From Streptomyces changanensis (lineage in GTDB: Bacteria; Actinomycetota; Actinomycetes; Streptomycetales; Streptomycetaceae), in assembly GCF_024600715.1 (NCBI RefSeq), contig NZ_CP102332.1:4402001-4466000 (forward strand): DNA of 64,000 nt. The letters are read 5' to 3'. Within the stretch, counting starts at the first letter, position 1; each line of letters begins with the position of its first letter. Below the pieces are notes generated by a model. The model ran no database searches and was not told where the DNA came from. It saw nothing but the letters and a program-made list of their open reading frames with translations. This document shows positions 8,509 through 17,211 of this stretch, in pieces. The translations under genes and the position numbers were made by a program.

Positions 8509-9150
8509 TCAGTGGCCTTCGGCCGCGTGGAGCGGGAAGCCGGCGATGCCCCGCCAGGCGAGCGAGGTCAGCAGCTGCACGGCCGTGTCGCGCGGCACGG
8601 GCGAGTCACTGGCCAGCCAGTACCGGGCGACGACCTGCGACACCCCGCCCAGACCCACCGCGAGCAGCATGGACTCGTCCGGGGACAGTCCCGTGTCCTC
8701 GGCGATCACGTCGGAGATGGCCTCCGCGCACTGCAGGGAGACCCGCTCGACGCGCTCGCGGACCGCCGGCTCGTTCGTCAGGTCCGACTCGAAGACCAGG
8801 CGGAACGCGCCGCCCTCCTCCTCGACGTAGGCGAAGTAGGCGTCCATGGTGGCGGCGACGCGCTGCTTGTTGTCCGTCGTGGAGGCGAGCGCGGTCCGGA
8901 CCGCGTGCAGCAGGGACTCGCAGTGCTGGTCGAGCAGCGCCAGGTACAGCTCCAGCTTGCCGGGGAAGTGCTGGTACAGGACGGGCTTGCTGACCCCCGC
9001 CCGCTCCGCGATGTCGTCCATCGCGGCCGCGTGGTAACCCTGGGCGACGAAGACCTCCTGGGCCGCGCCCAGGAGCTGATTGCGTCGGGCTCGGCGCGGC
9101 AGGCGTGTGCCCCTCGGGCGCGCCGCCTCTGTCTGCTCGATGGCTGTCAC
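8509..9150 (-). CDS. TetR family transcriptional regulator
   Basis: The 213-residue regulator has an N-terminal TetR helix-turn-helix at about residues 22-68: RRNQLLGAAQEVFVAQGYHAAAMDDIAERAGVS, then KPVLYQHFPGKLELYLALL. A helical ligand-binding domain follows. The ligand and target genes are unknown; such regulators often repress themselves and neighbours. GTG at 9150 follows GGGAGGC at ideal spacing. The upstream region (9151-9260) contains short AT-richer patches that could hold its promoter and operator, but I could not pick out a clear palindrome. Confidence 0.92.
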   Translation of the reverse strand: MTAIEQTEAARPRGTRLPRRARRNQLLGAAQEVFVAQGYHAAAMDDIAERAGVSKPVLYQHFPGKLELYLALLDQHCESLLHAVRTALASTTDNKQRVAATMDAYFAYVEEEGGAFRLVFESDLTNEPAVRERVERVSLQCAEAISDVIAEDTGLSPDESMLLAVGLGGVSQVVARYWLASDSPVPRDTAVQLLTSLAWRGIAGFPLHAAEGH

Positions 9151-9539
9151 GCCGCCTCCCAAATTCGATCCAAATGCGCTGTGCGCCGCGCCGCCATCGT
9201 ACTTTTGGGTAACCCGGCTGTGCGCGGTGCGAGCGCAGAATTTCACGTACCGGACGCCCGCGGTACCCGGAGCTTCAAGTTTGAACGAATCTGACCCCGG
9301 GCGAACGCGGCTCAACCCGGGCGACGCGCCGCGGGACGGTCCCGCGCCGCCGGGGCGGATCGCGCCGGGCGGGCCGACCGCAGGGCGGCGGCGGGCGGAC
9401 GGCGGCGGGTGGACCCGGCCGGTGCCCAGCGTCGCCCGCCGTCCGCCCGCACGGGTCGCCACCCGTGCGCCGGTTCGCCGCCCGTCCGCCCTCCGTCCGC
9501 AGCCCGGTCCGGTCCGGTCCGGCCCGGGCGGGCGGCCGG
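9151..9539. other. intergenic region (389 bp)
   Basis: This lies upstream of the TetR gene and downstream of the acidic small protein, both on the minus strand. The half near the TetR gene is AT-richer (tttgggtaac near 9204-9213; caagtttgaacgaatctg near 9277-9294) and probably holds the TetR promoter. The other half holds the inverted repeat at 9391-9450. I see no supported gene. Confidence 0.4.
9391..9450 (-). terminator. large inverted repeat, probable terminator
   Basis: Fifteen-bp arms (9391-9405 and 9436-9450; gcgggcggacggcgg and its complement) enclose 30 nt. They lie about 90 bp past the stop of the minus-strand acidic protein gene, so a terminator role is likely. The loop is larger than usual. 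Confidence 0.5.
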
Positions 9540-9779
9540 TCACCCCTCGCGGTAGTCGTCCTCGTCCAGCTCGACCACCCTCGCCTGCTCCACCGCGTCC
9601 GCCTCGTTCGCCACCTCGGGGTCGATCCGCGTGAGGGGGTCGTCCGCCTGCGGCACCAGCTCCGTGTGCTGTTCGGCGGCGTCCGCCTCGGGTGTCTCCT
9701 CGGCCAGTCCGGTCGCGGTCGTGCCGTTCTCCCGGGCCAGCTCCGCCAGCGTCTCGGGATCCGTGGGGTCGACGGTCAT
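9540..9779 (-). CDS. small acidic hypothetical protein (79 aa)
   Basis: The 79-residue protein is strongly acidic (PEADAAEQHTELVPQADD, ending VVELDEDDYREG), with almost no hydrophobic core, and looks intrinsically disordered. ATG at 9779 has AAGGGGA 5 nt upstream, a good Streptomyces ribosome site. It is divergent from the hydrolase at 9905. No family is recognised. Similar short acidic proteins are common and conserved in Streptomyces. Confidence 0.62.
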   Translation of the reverse strand: MTVDPTDPETLAELARENGTTATGLAEETPEADAAEQHTELVPQADDPLTRIDPEVANEADAVEQARVVELDEDDYREG

Positions 9780-9892
9780 GAGCTCCCCTTCCTCGCGGGC
9801 GTCTGCCCTTGCTACGAGCCTAGAAGGTTGCCCATTCCGACGCTATGCGATCCTGTGACGGCGAACACACCGTTCCGGACGTGATCGTCTCG

Positions 9893-9898
9893 TAACAT
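9893..9898 (+). promoter_or_regulatory. candidate -10 box of a leaderless promoter
   Basis: TAACAT ends 6 nt before the ATG at 9905 and there is no Shine-Dalgarno sequence, which suggests a leaderless mRNA for the hydrolase. The -35 region is weak. Confidence 0.5.
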
Positions 9899-9904
9899 TG
9901 GCGC

Positions 9905-10987
9905 ATGTCTTCGACCGAGCTGCCCGCGTCCCCGACGGCCGCCGCGGCGGTGCCCCGCGTGGGTGCCGTACGGGTCGCCGAGGGGGAGCGGTTGCGCCGC
10001 GTGACGCTGCCGGGGCTGACGCTGAACGTCCGCTACCGGCCGTGCGACGACACGACCGGCAGGGCCCCCGCGCTGTACGTGCACGGGCTCGGCGGCTCCT
10101 CGCAGAACTGGTCGGCGCTCATGCCGCTCCTGGCGGACGTCCTGGACGGCGAGGCCGTCGACCTGCCGGGCTTCGGTGACTCCCCGCCGCCCGACGACGG
10201 CAACTACTCCCTGACGGGCCACGCCCGCGCCGTCATCCGGCTCCTCGACGCCGGCGCCCGGGGCCCGGTGCACCTGATCGGCAACTCCCTGGGCGGCGCG
10301 GTCGCCACCCGCGTGGCGGCCGTCCGCCCCGACCTGGTCCGCACGCTGACGCTGGTCTCGCCCGCCCTGCCCGAACTGCGGGCCCAGCGCGGTGCCTGGC
10401 CCACCGGGCTGCTGGCCGTACCGGGCGTGGCCCGGATGTTCGCGCGCATGACCCGGGACTGGACGCCCGAGCAGCGCGTCCGGGGCGTCGTCGGCCTCTG
10501 TTACGGCGACCCGCGCACCGTCACGGACGAGGGGCTGCGCGCCGCCGTCGAGGAGATGGAGCGCCGCCTCCGGCTGCCGTACTTCTGGGACGCGATGAGC
10601 CGTTCCGCGCGGGGCATCGTCGACGCGTACACGGTCGGCGGCCAGCACAACCTGTGGCGGCAGGCCGAGCGGGTCCTCGCCCCGACGCTGCTCGTCTACG
10701 GTGGGCGCGACCGGCTCGTGTCGTACCGCATGGCCCGCAAGGCCGCCGCGTCGTTCCGGGACGCCCGGCTGCTGACGCTCCCGGACGCCGGGCACGTGGC
10801 GATGATGGAGTACCCGGAGGCGGTCGCCCGCGCGGTGCGCGACCTCGTCACGGACCGGGGCCCCGGTGATCCGGTGCCGGCCGACCGCGACGGCGACCGG
10901 CGGGAGGTCGGGCCGCGGGACGGCGGTGACCGGCAGGGGGCCGGACGGCGCGACGGCGGCGAGCGGCACGACGGCACGGGGAGCTGA
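9905..10987 (+). CDS. alpha/beta fold hydrolase
   Basis: The 360-residue protein has a classical alpha/beta hydrolase core. The oxyanion segment is YVHGLGGSSQNW, the nucleophile elbow is GNSLGG, the acid is in LVYGGRDRLVS and the His is in PDAGHVAMMEYPE. The last 50 residues are a charged, Asp/Arg/Gly-rich tail (PADRDGDRREVGPRDGGD) that is probably disordered. There is no signal peptide. It is followed 8 bp later by the DUF3152 gene, so the two are likely co-transcribed. The substrate is not predictable. Confidence 0.88.
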   Translation: MSSTELPASPTAAAAVPRVGAVRVAEGERLRRVTLPGLTLNVRYRPCDDTTGRAPALYVHGLGGSSQNWSALMPLLADVLDGEAVDLPGFGDSPPPDDGNYSLTGHARAVIRLLDAGARGPVHLIGNSLGGAVATRVAAVRPDLVRTLTLVSPALPELRAQRGAWPTGLLAVPGVARMFARMTRDWTPEQRVRGVVGLCYGDPRTVTDEGLRAAVEEMERRLRLPYFWDAMSRSARGIVDAYTVGGQHNLWRQAERVLAPTLLVYGGRDRLVSYRMARKAAASFRDARLLTLPDAGHVAMMEYPEAVARAVRDLVTDRGPGDPVPADRDGDRREVGPRDGGDRQGAGRRDGGERHDGTGS

Positions 10988-10995
10988 TCCGGGGC

Positions 10996-12546
10996 GTGGG
11001 ACGACATAGCCGCAAAGGCCCCGCACCCACCGACCGGGGGGTCGACCGCAGTACCGCGACCGCCGCCGCACAGGGCGGCCGCCGCCGCAGGGGACCGGCG
11101 ACGACACCGCCGGCACCGGCACCGGGGCAGGCCGCACCACAGGCCGCACGGGCGCCTCAGGCCCCGCAGCGGCAGCCCGAAGGCATCCAGCAGCCACAGG
11201 ACCGGCAGCAGCAGCCGCAGTCGCCGACGTCCGGGCAGTACGGCTACGGCCACGCCCACGACCAGGGCACCCCGGCGCACGGCACCGCCACCCCCTACTC
11301 CACGCCCCGTGACGCGCGGGGCGGTCACCCCGAGCAGCGCGAGCCGGGCGGCGGCTGGGGCGCCGCCCCGTACGCACCCCAGGAGCAGCCGGTGGCCGCG
11401 GCGCAGCCGCGCATCGCGCAGGCGGCTCCGCGCGTACCGGGTCCGCGCCGGGAGTTCGTCGAGGCGTTCGACGGGCCGGTGCCGCAGGAGGCCCGGCCCG
11501 GCGACGGCGTGGACGTGGTCGCGGGCGGCGGTGTGGGAGCCGCCGGGGGGCGTCGACGGCGCGACCACCGGCGGGACGGGGCACCGGCCACCGGTACCGC
11601 CCCGGCGGCCGCCGGCCCGCACGCCCCCGCCGACGGCGGGGGCCCGGTCGCCCACGACGCCCCGGCCGACGGCGCCGGTGACGCCGGGAGCGAGGGCGCT
11701 CCGGGCGAGGACCGCAAGGGCGGCCGGAGTCGTACGTACACCGGGATCGCGGCCGCCGCCGTCACCACCGTCCTCGCGGTCGTCGTCGCCGGTCAGGTCA
11801 CCGAGGCCCGGCAGGACGGCCGCACCGGGCAGGCCGCCGACGCCCCCGACCTGCGGCCCGGCGAGGACGCCGCGTCCCGCTCCGACCAGCGGCCCACACC
11901 GCCGCTGGTGGTGCCGTCCCGCCCCGCCGTGCCCGTCGAGCCGCCGACGTACGATCAGCTGATGGCCCGCCAGTTCCCCCTGGCGCCCGCCCTCAAGGGG
12001 ACCGGCGCGTTCGAGGCCGTGCCCGGGGCCGACCCGGCGCCCGGCAAGGGGCAGAAGGTCCGCTACCGCGTCGACGTGGAGAAGGGGCTCGGGCTCGACG
12101 GCAAGCTGTTCGCCACGGCCGTCCAGAAGACCCTCAATGACCCCCGCAGCTGGGCGCACGGCGGCGCCATGACGTTCGAGCGGATCTCCACCGGCCGCCC
12201 GGACTTCGTCGTCACCCTGGCGAGCCCCGGGACGACCGGCGTCTGGTGCGCCAAGTCGGGCCTCGACACGACGATCGACAACGTCTCGTGCGACTCCGCC
12301 TCCACCGACCGCGTGATGATCAACGCCTACCGCTGGGCGCAGGGCGCCGAGACCTTCGGCCCCAAGGCGATGCTCGCGTACCGGCAGATGCTGATCAACC
12401 ACGAGATCGGGCACCGGTTGGGGCACAACCACCGCACCTGCCAGACGCCCGGCGCGCCCGCGCCCGTGATGCAGCAGCAGACCAAGTCGCTGGAGATCGA
12501 CGGCGTCAAGTGCCGCCCCAACCCCTGGGTCTACCCGGGCGAGTGA
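10996..12546 (+). CDS. DUF3152 zincin-like secreted/membrane-anchored protein
   Basis: The 516-residue protein has three parts. A disordered Pro/Gln/Arg-rich cytoplasmic N-terminus of about 245 residues comes first. One membrane segment follows (YTGIAAAAVTTVLAVVVAGQV), and then an extracellular DUF3152 domain. Near the C-terminus NHEIGHRLGHNHRTC gives the extended HExxHxxxxH motif of metzincin-type Zn peptidases, with Cys residues (WCAKSG, VSCDSAS, HRTC, VKC) likely forming disulfides outside the cell. Peptidase activity is inferred, not known. GTG at 10996 lies 8 bp after the hydrolase stop. A 15-bp hairpin follows about 100 bp after the stop. Confidence 0.85.
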   Translation: MGRHSRKGPAPTDRGVDRSTATAAAQGGRRRRGPATTPPAPAPGQAAPQAARAPQAPQRQPEGIQQPQDRQQQPQSPTSGQYGYGHAHDQGTPAHGTATPYSTPRDARGGHPEQREPGGGWGAAPYAPQEQPVAAAQPRIAQAAPRVPGPRREFVEAFDGPVPQEARPGDGVDVVAGGGVGAAGGRRRRDHRRDGAPATGTAPAAAGPHAPADGGGPVAHDAPADGAGDAGSEGAPGEDRKGGRSRTYTGIAAAAVTTVLAVVVAGQVTEARQDGRTGQAADAPDLRPGEDAASRSDQRPTPPLVVPSRPAVPVEPPTYDQLMARQFPLAPALKGTGAFEAVPGADPAPGKGQKVRYRVDVEKGLGLDGKLFATAVQKTLNDPRSWAHGGAMTFERISTGRPDFVVTLASPGTTGVWCAKSGLDTTIDNVSCDSASTDRVMINAYRWAQGAETFGPKAMLAYRQMLINHEIGHRLGHNHRTCQTPGAPAPVMQQQTKSLEIDGVKCRPNPWVYPGE

Positions 12547-12648
12547 CGCCCCACGGCCTGGCCGGAGCCTGACGTGGCGTAGTCGCATCGCGCCTTAGCG
12601 CGACGGAACGCGCCCGGTGGGCGAAAGTTACGTGCATTCACCCCTTCC

Positions 12649-12682
12649 GGTGGCGCGACGGACAACCGTCCGTCGCGCCACC
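12649..12682 (+). terminator. terminator hairpin between DUF3152 and glycosyltransferase genes
   Basis: A perfect 15-bp stem with a 4-nt loop (ggtggcgcgacggac and its complement) lies about 100 bp past the DUF3152 stop and 75 bp before the glycosyltransferase. It probably insulates the glycan cluster from upstream transcription. Confidence 0.7.
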
Positions 12683-12756
12683 TGTTCGTCCGCTTACGGT
12701 CGTCCCGCCGCGAGTCGCCGGACCAACGACGGCCGCGCACAAGGGAGATCGGGGGT

Positions 12757-14544
12757 GTGCTCGTGCGGATCGGACTGCTCACCGAGGGTGGCTACCCGTA
12801 CGCCGCGGGTGAGTCCAGGCTCTGGTGCGACCGGCTCGTGCGCGGGCTCGCGCAGCACGAGTTCGACCTCTACGCGCTGAGCCGCAGCGCACGCGAGGAG
12901 GACGCCGGGTGGGTGCCGCTGCCCCCGCACGTCCAGCGCGTGCGCACCGCCCCCCTGTGGTCCGCGCCGGCCGACCTCCGCGACGGCGCTCGCGGGCCGC
13001 GCCCCCACGGGCGGCGGGACCGCCGCCGCTTCACCGACCGCTTCGAGCAGCTGGCCACCGCCCTCTGCCGCGCCGAGCCGGCCGCCGGCACCACCTTCGC
13101 CGACGGCCTCTACGGGCTCGCCGAACTCGCCCGCGACCGCGGCGGTCTCGCGTCGGCCCTCCGCTCCGAGGCCGCCGCGCGCGTCCTGCAGGCCGCCTGC
13201 CGCGCCCCAGGCGCACGCCGGAGCGCACACGGCGCCACCGTGCCCGACTACCTGGCGCTCGCCCACGAGCTGGAGCGCGTCCTGCGCCCCCTGTCGCTCG
13301 ACTGGTACGACGCCGACGGTCTCGGCGCGGTCGACCTGTGCCACGCGGCCTCGGGCGGCGCCGCGGCCCTCCCCGGCCTTCTGGCCAAACGCTTCTTCGG
13401 GGTTCCGCTGCTGGTCAGCGAGTACGGCGTGCAGCTGCGCGCGCACTATCTCGCCACCGGCGGGACGCCGCTGAGCCCGCCCGTGCGGGCCCTGCTGGCG
13501 GCCTTCCACGGCCGGCTCGCCACGGAGGTCTACCACCGGGCCTCCGTCGTGACCGCCGGCAACACCCACGCGCGCCGCTGGCAGGAGCGGTGCGGCGCCG
13601 ACCGTGCCAAACTGCGCACGGTCTACCCGGGCCTCGAAGCGGAACGGTTCGCCGCCGTCGGGGACGGCACGGACTGCGGCGACCCGCGCACCCTCGTCTG
13701 GGTCGGCCGGATCGAGCCCGCCAAGGACCTCGTCGGCCTGCTGCACGCCTTCGCCGCGGTGCGCCGGGCCGAGCCGGGCACCCGGTTGCGGATCATCGCG
13801 GCCCCCCTGCGGGGCCCCGAGGCGTCCGCCTACCTCGGGCACTGCCGGGCGCTCGCCGCCCAGCTCTTCCCCGACGAGGCGGCCACCGCCCACGCCGTCG
13901 GCGACAACCCGGTCTCCTTCGAGGAGATCGGCGGCCCCGAGGCACCCGAACTCCCCGACGCCTACGCCGCCGGGTGCGTGACCGTCCTCTCCAGCGTCGT
14001 GGAGGGCTTTCCCGTCAGCCTCATCGAGGCCATGCTCTGTGCCCGCGCCACCGTCTCGACCGACGTCGGGGCGGTCGTCGAGGTCATCGGCGGAACGGGA
14101 CTCGTCGTCCCCCCGCGCAACCCCCGGGCGCTCGCCGACGCCTGCCTCGCGCTGCTGCGCGACCCCGAGCGCCGGGAGCGGCTGGGCGCCGCCGCGCGCG
14201 CCCGCGCGCTCGAACTCTTCACGACCGAGCAGAACGTCGCGGCCTTCCGCGGCCTCTACCTCGAACTGCTGTCGCTCGCCCCCGTACGCCGCGCGTCCGA
14301 GGCCGTCGACAGCGACGGTCACCCGGTGCCCTTCGCCCACCCGGCGGAGGCGTACGTACCGGGGCACTGGACCGCCGCCCCGCGCCCCACCCCGACATGG
14401 GCGGTGGCGGCGGCAGCGGGGCCGCGGCCGGTGTCGGGGTCGGGCCTGGCGGTGGGTTCGGCGTCGGCGGTGGGTTCGGCCTCGGCGGCTCCGATCGCGG
14501 CGGCCACGGCGGTCACAGGGGGAGTGGAGGGTGGCCATGTCTGA
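12757..14544 (+). CDS. PelF-like glycosyltransferase (DUF3492 + GT4)
   Basis: The 595-residue protein starts with a DUF3492-type N-terminus (IGLLTEGGYPYAAGESRLWCDRL), the hallmark of PelF and related family-4 glycosyltransferases. The C-terminal Rossmann half has VWVGRIEPAKDLVGLLHAF and the donor-site motif VVEGFPVSLIEAMLCARATV, followed by GGTGLVVPPRNP. PelF uses UDP-GlcNAc to build the Pel polysaccharide. Here the sugar is inferred at most from the neighbouring epimerase and spherulin-4-like protein. There is no signal peptide. The start (GTG, AAGGGAG 9 nt upstream) is good. The last 60 residues are Ala/Gly-rich and disordered. Its end overlaps the next gene by 8 bp, so translation is coupled. 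Confidence 0.88.
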   Translation: MLVRIGLLTEGGYPYAAGESRLWCDRLVRGLAQHEFDLYALSRSAREEDAGWVPLPPHVQRVRTAPLWSAPADLRDGARGPRPHGRRDRRRFTDRFEQLATALCRAEPAAGTTFADGLYGLAELARDRGGLASALRSEAAARVLQAACRAPGARRSAHGATVPDYLALAHELERVLRPLSLDWYDADGLGAVDLCHAASGGAAALPGLLAKRFFGVPLLVSEYGVQLRAHYLATGGTPLSPPVRALLAAFHGRLATEVYHRASVVTAGNTHARRWQERCGADRAKLRTVYPGLEAERFAAVGDGTDCGDPRTLVWVGRIEPAKDLVGLLHAFAAVRRAEPGTRLRIIAAPLRGPEASAYLGHCRALAAQLFPDEAATAHAVGDNPVSFEEIGGPEAPELPDAYAAGCVTVLSSVVEGFPVSLIEAMLCARATVSTDVGAVVEVIGGTGLVVPPRNPRALADACLALLRDPERRERLGAAARARALELFTTEQNVAAFRGLYLELLSLAPVRRASEAVDSDGHPVPFAHPAEAYVPGHWTAAPRPTPTWAVAAAAGPRPVSGSGLAVGSASAVGSASAAPIAAATAVTGGVEGGHV

Positions 14545-15835
14545 GACACCCGCGCCTCCCGCGCCTCCCGCGACCTCCGGGGCGGCCGGGACGGCCCCTT
14601 CCCGGGGGCCGGGAGTGGGCGTGTCCGGGGCGGGCGCCTCCGCGGTGTCCCGGGCGGGCGCCTCCGCGCGCCGGGGCTCCGCCGATCCCGTCAAGGCGCT
14701 GCTGCACCGGCACCGGGAGCTGTGCGAACGGGCCGTCGACCCCCTGGAGATCGCCGCCGGGCTGGAGGCCCACGGCGTCACCGACCGCACCGCGGCCCGC
14801 TTCCGCCACCGCGACGTGTTCTCGCTCGCCGAGGAGCTCTACGCGCGCGTACCGCGCGACTCCGGCCAGGTCGCCGCCACCCGCACGAGCACCCCGGCCG
14901 ACGCCCCGGACCGGGCGGAAGCGCCCGACCGGGCCGACGCCCGGGACGCCCACCGGACGGACGCTCGGGCCGGCGCCCGGGACGGTGCCACCGACCGGGC
15001 CGGGCGCCTGTGGACGCGGCGGGCGGGGACCGTCCTCGCCACGCTGCTCCCGGCCGCCGTCTGGGGGCTGACGCTCACCGGGCAGGCCCTGACCACCGGG
15101 CGGCCGCGGCTCGCCGTCACCCTCGCGGGGGCCCTCGGACTCGCGGTCGCGCTCGCCTTCTGCGTCCGGCGCGGGCCGCTGCGCACGCCGGGGCGCACGC
15201 CGGTCTCCGCGGCAGCCGCCACGACCCTGCTCCTCCTCTACGCGGCGTACGGCGACGGGCTGCTCGGCCGGCTCGTCGACGGTGCCCCCGACGGACCCTG
15301 GCCCCCCGCGACGGGCCCGCTGCTGGCCCTCACGCTGGCCCTGCCGCCGGCCGCCGGCTGCACCCGGCTGTTCGCCGTGCGGGCCCGGCGCCGGCTCGCG
15401 GGCAGCCGGGGCCTGGACGACTTCACCGCCCGGGCCAGGCCCCTCTTCCTCGCGGTCGTCGCGCTGTACCTGACGGCCCTGTCCGGTCTGCTCGTCCTGA
15501 CCCGGCTCGTCCCGGGGGCCGCACCAGGGCCGCTCGTCCCGGCGCTGGCGCTCGGCGCCCTGCTGTTCCTGGCCAGGCTGCTCACCGTGCACGGCTTCGC
15601 GCCGGCGGGCGCCACCGCGCTCGGCGCCGCGTGCGCCGCCCAGTACCTCGCCTGCGCCGCGGTCCTCGCCGGACGGCTGCCCGGCCTCGACCCGGTGGCC
15701 GCGCCCGTCCGGGCCGTCGTGGAGACCTGGGGCCCGGCAGCCGTACCCGCCCTCGCGTGCGGCGGGGCGGCCGCCGCCCTGCTCGCGTACGCGTCCACCG
15801 TGCTCGCCCGGGCCTCCGCACACGCCCGCCCCTGA
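14537..15835 (+). CDS. polytopic membrane protein of the glycan cluster
   Basis: The 432-residue protein has a soluble N-terminus of about 155 residues. This includes a compact helical region (VKALLHRHRELCERAVDPLEIAAGLEAHG, then RTAARFRHRDVFSLAEELYARVP) followed by a repetitive Asp/Arg/Ala linker. About eight hydrophobic helices follow. It has no recognised catalytic motif. Its position, overlapping the PelF-like glycosyltransferase and preceding an epimerase, suggests a partner in glycan synthesis or export. It is not an obvious PelG homologue: PelG has about twelve helices and no such N-terminus. The function is unassigned. Confidence 0.75.
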   Translation: MSETPAPPAPPATSGAAGTAPSRGPGVGVSGAGASAVSRAGASARRGSADPVKALLHRHRELCERAVDPLEIAAGLEAHGVTDRTAARFRHRDVFSLAEELYARVPRDSGQVAATRTSTPADAPDRAEAPDRADARDAHRTDARAGARDGATDRAGRLWTRRAGTVLATLLPAAVWGLTLTGQALTTGRPRLAVTLAGALGLAVALAFCVRRGPLRTPGRTPVSAAAATTLLLLYAAYGDGLLGRLVDGAPDGPWPPATGPLLALTLALPPAAGCTRLFAVRARRRLAGSRGLDDFTARARPLFLAVVALYLTALSGLLVLTRLVPGAAPGPLVPALALGALLFLARLLTVHGFAPAGATALGAACAAQYLACAAVLAGRLPGLDPVAAPVRAVVETWGPAAVPALACGGAAAALLAYASTVLARASAHARP

Positions 15836-16201
15836 CCACACCCGCACCGACCCGCACACCGCTCATGCCCATGACCCCGCACTGCCCCGGAAACCCCACC
15901 GGCCACCCGCCCCCGAAGGCCACGCGTCACCCCAGCGTCACGGGCCGCCCCAGCGCCACGACCCGCCCCGGGGCCCCGACCCACCCGCAGGCCACGGACA
16001 CCCCACCGGCCACGGACACCCCGCCGGCCGTGCGCGCCCCACCGGCCACGCGGCCGCCGGGCGTCACCCCGGCCGCCACCGCTCCACCCGACCCACCGGC
16101 CCACCCCTCCACGTCCCGCCCCACCCGGCCTTCGCGCACCTCTCCCCACCCCCGCCCCGCATGCGACCCGACACCCCCAGAGCACCGAGGAGACACACGA
16201 G
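15836..16201 (+). other. C-rich intergenic region with short repeats (366 bp)
   Basis: The plus strand is extremely cytosine-rich with few guanines. It contains short direct repeats of caccggccacggacaccc around 15990-16035. A frame from about 15866 to 16239 would encode a Pro/Thr-rich peptide but has no ribosome site and atypical composition, so I do not call it. The strong C bias and low RNA structure on the mRNA strand resemble C-rich Rho-loading regions, which would fit an intraoperonic control point. Confidence 0.4.
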
Positions 16202-16255
16202 ATGACTTCCCGACCCCCCGCCACGGCCGACCTGTGTGAAAGGGGCGCACGATGA
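16202..16255 (+). CDS. 17-codon leader ORF coupled to the epimerase
   Basis: An ATG at 16202 preceded by a strong GGAGA-type ribosome site (gaggagacacacgag) opens a frame encoding MTSRPPATADLCERGAR. It stops at TGA 16253-16255, which overlaps the epimerase start in an ATGA junction. The epimerase itself has AAAGGGG about 9 nt upstream. The arrangement points to translational coupling through a short leader. Whether the peptide is functional is unknown. Confidence 0.45.
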   Translation: MTSRPPATADLCERGAR

Positions 16256-17211
16256 GGGTGCTGCTGCTCGGCGCCACGGGATTCCTCGGCCGCTTCGTCG
16301 CCGACCGGCTGCTCGCCGACCCGGCGGTGCATCTCACCGCGCTCGGCCGCCGCGACGACTCCGACGTGCGCTTCGACCTCGCCAACGGCAGTCCCGGCGC
16401 GCTCACCCGGTTCCTGGACGCCGTCCACCCCGGCGTCGTCATCAACTGCGCCGGCGCCACCCGCGGCGGCGCCCGCGAGCTGACCCGGCACAACACCGTC
16501 GCCGTCGCCACCGTCTGCGAGGCCCTGCGCCGCAGCCGCTGCGGCGCCCGCATGGTCCAGGTGGGGTGCGCCTCCGAGTACGGCCCGTCCCAGCCCGGCT
16601 CCTCCACCGCCGAGGACTCCGTGCCCCGGCCCGGCGGCCCCTACGGCGTATCCAAGCTCGCGGCCACCGAACTGGTCCTCGGCTCCGGCCTGGACGCCGT
16701 CGTGCTGCGGGTCTTCTCACCGGTCGGCCCCGGCACGCCCGCGGGTTCGCCGCTCGGGCGGCTCGCCGAGGCCATGCGCCGGGCCATGCAGTCCGGTGAC
16801 GCCGAGCTGAGGCTCGGCGGCCTCGGTGTGCAGCGCGACTTCGTCGACGTACGGGACGTCGCGCGGGCCGTGCACGCCGCGTCGCTCTCCGCGGCGCAGG
16901 GCGTCGTCAACATCGGCACCGGCCGTGCCGTACGACTGCGCGACGCGGCCGCCGTCCTCGCCCGCGTCGCCGGCTACACCGGCGCCCTCCACGAACTGGA
17001 CGGCCCGCCGACCCGCCCCGTCATCGCCGCGCAGCGCGCCGACTCGGTCACCGACCACGCCCCGGTCGCCCCGCACCCGTACCCCGACGGCTGCGGCGCC
17101 TGGCAGCAGGCCGACGTCCGCACCGCCCGCGACCGGCTCGGCTGGCGGCCCCGGATCAACCTGGAGGAGTCCCTCGCCGACATCTGGATGGAGGCGGCGT
17201 GCCGCATCTGA
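16252..17211 (+). CDS. NAD-dependent epimerase/dehydratase (extended SDR)
   Basis: The 319-residue extended short-chain dehydrogenase has the nucleotide-binding GATGFLGR at residues 7-14. Its active site consists of a Ser/Glu-containing VGCASEYGPSQ and the Tyr/Lys pair in GPYGVSKLAATE. A C-terminal substrate lid contains LGGLGVQRDFVDVRDVA. It matches UDP-sugar C4-epimerases and dehydratases such as GalE and PelX; the exact sugar is unknown. Beside a PelF-like glycosyltransferase, a UDP-GlcNAc/UDP-GalNAc epimerase role is plausible. It overlaps the preceding leader ORF (ATGA) and the following spherulin-4-like gene by 13 bp, so the three are one translational unit. Confidence 0.88.
   Translation: MRVLLLGATGFLGRFVADRLLADPAVHLTALGRRDDSDVRFDLANGSPGALTRFLDAVHPGVVINCAGATRGGARELTRHNTVAVATVCEALRRSRCGARMVQVGCASEYGPSQPGSSTAEDSVPRPGGPYGVSKLAATELVLGSGLDAVVLRVFSPVGPGTPAGSPLGRLAEAMRRAMQSGDAELRLGGLGVQRDFVDVRDVARAVHAASLSAAQGVVNIGTGRAVRLRDAAAVLARVAGYTGALHELDGPPTRPVIAAQRADSVTDHAPVAPHPYPDGCGAWQQADVRTARDRLGWRPRINLEESLADIWMEAACRI

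Noticed and set aside
9391..9450. Possible operator for the TetR regulator
   Set aside because: The inverted repeat lies about 240 bp from the TetR start and directly after the preceding minus-strand gene, so a terminator fits better.
15990..16040. Possible CRISPR-like short repeats
   Set aside because: Only two imperfect 18-bp direct copies without regular spacers or cas genes.
15866..16239. Pro/Thr-rich plus-strand frame between the membrane protein and epimerase genes
   Set aside because: No ribosome site, abnormal composition caused by the C-rich DNA, and no recognisable fold. It is reported as an intergenic region instead.
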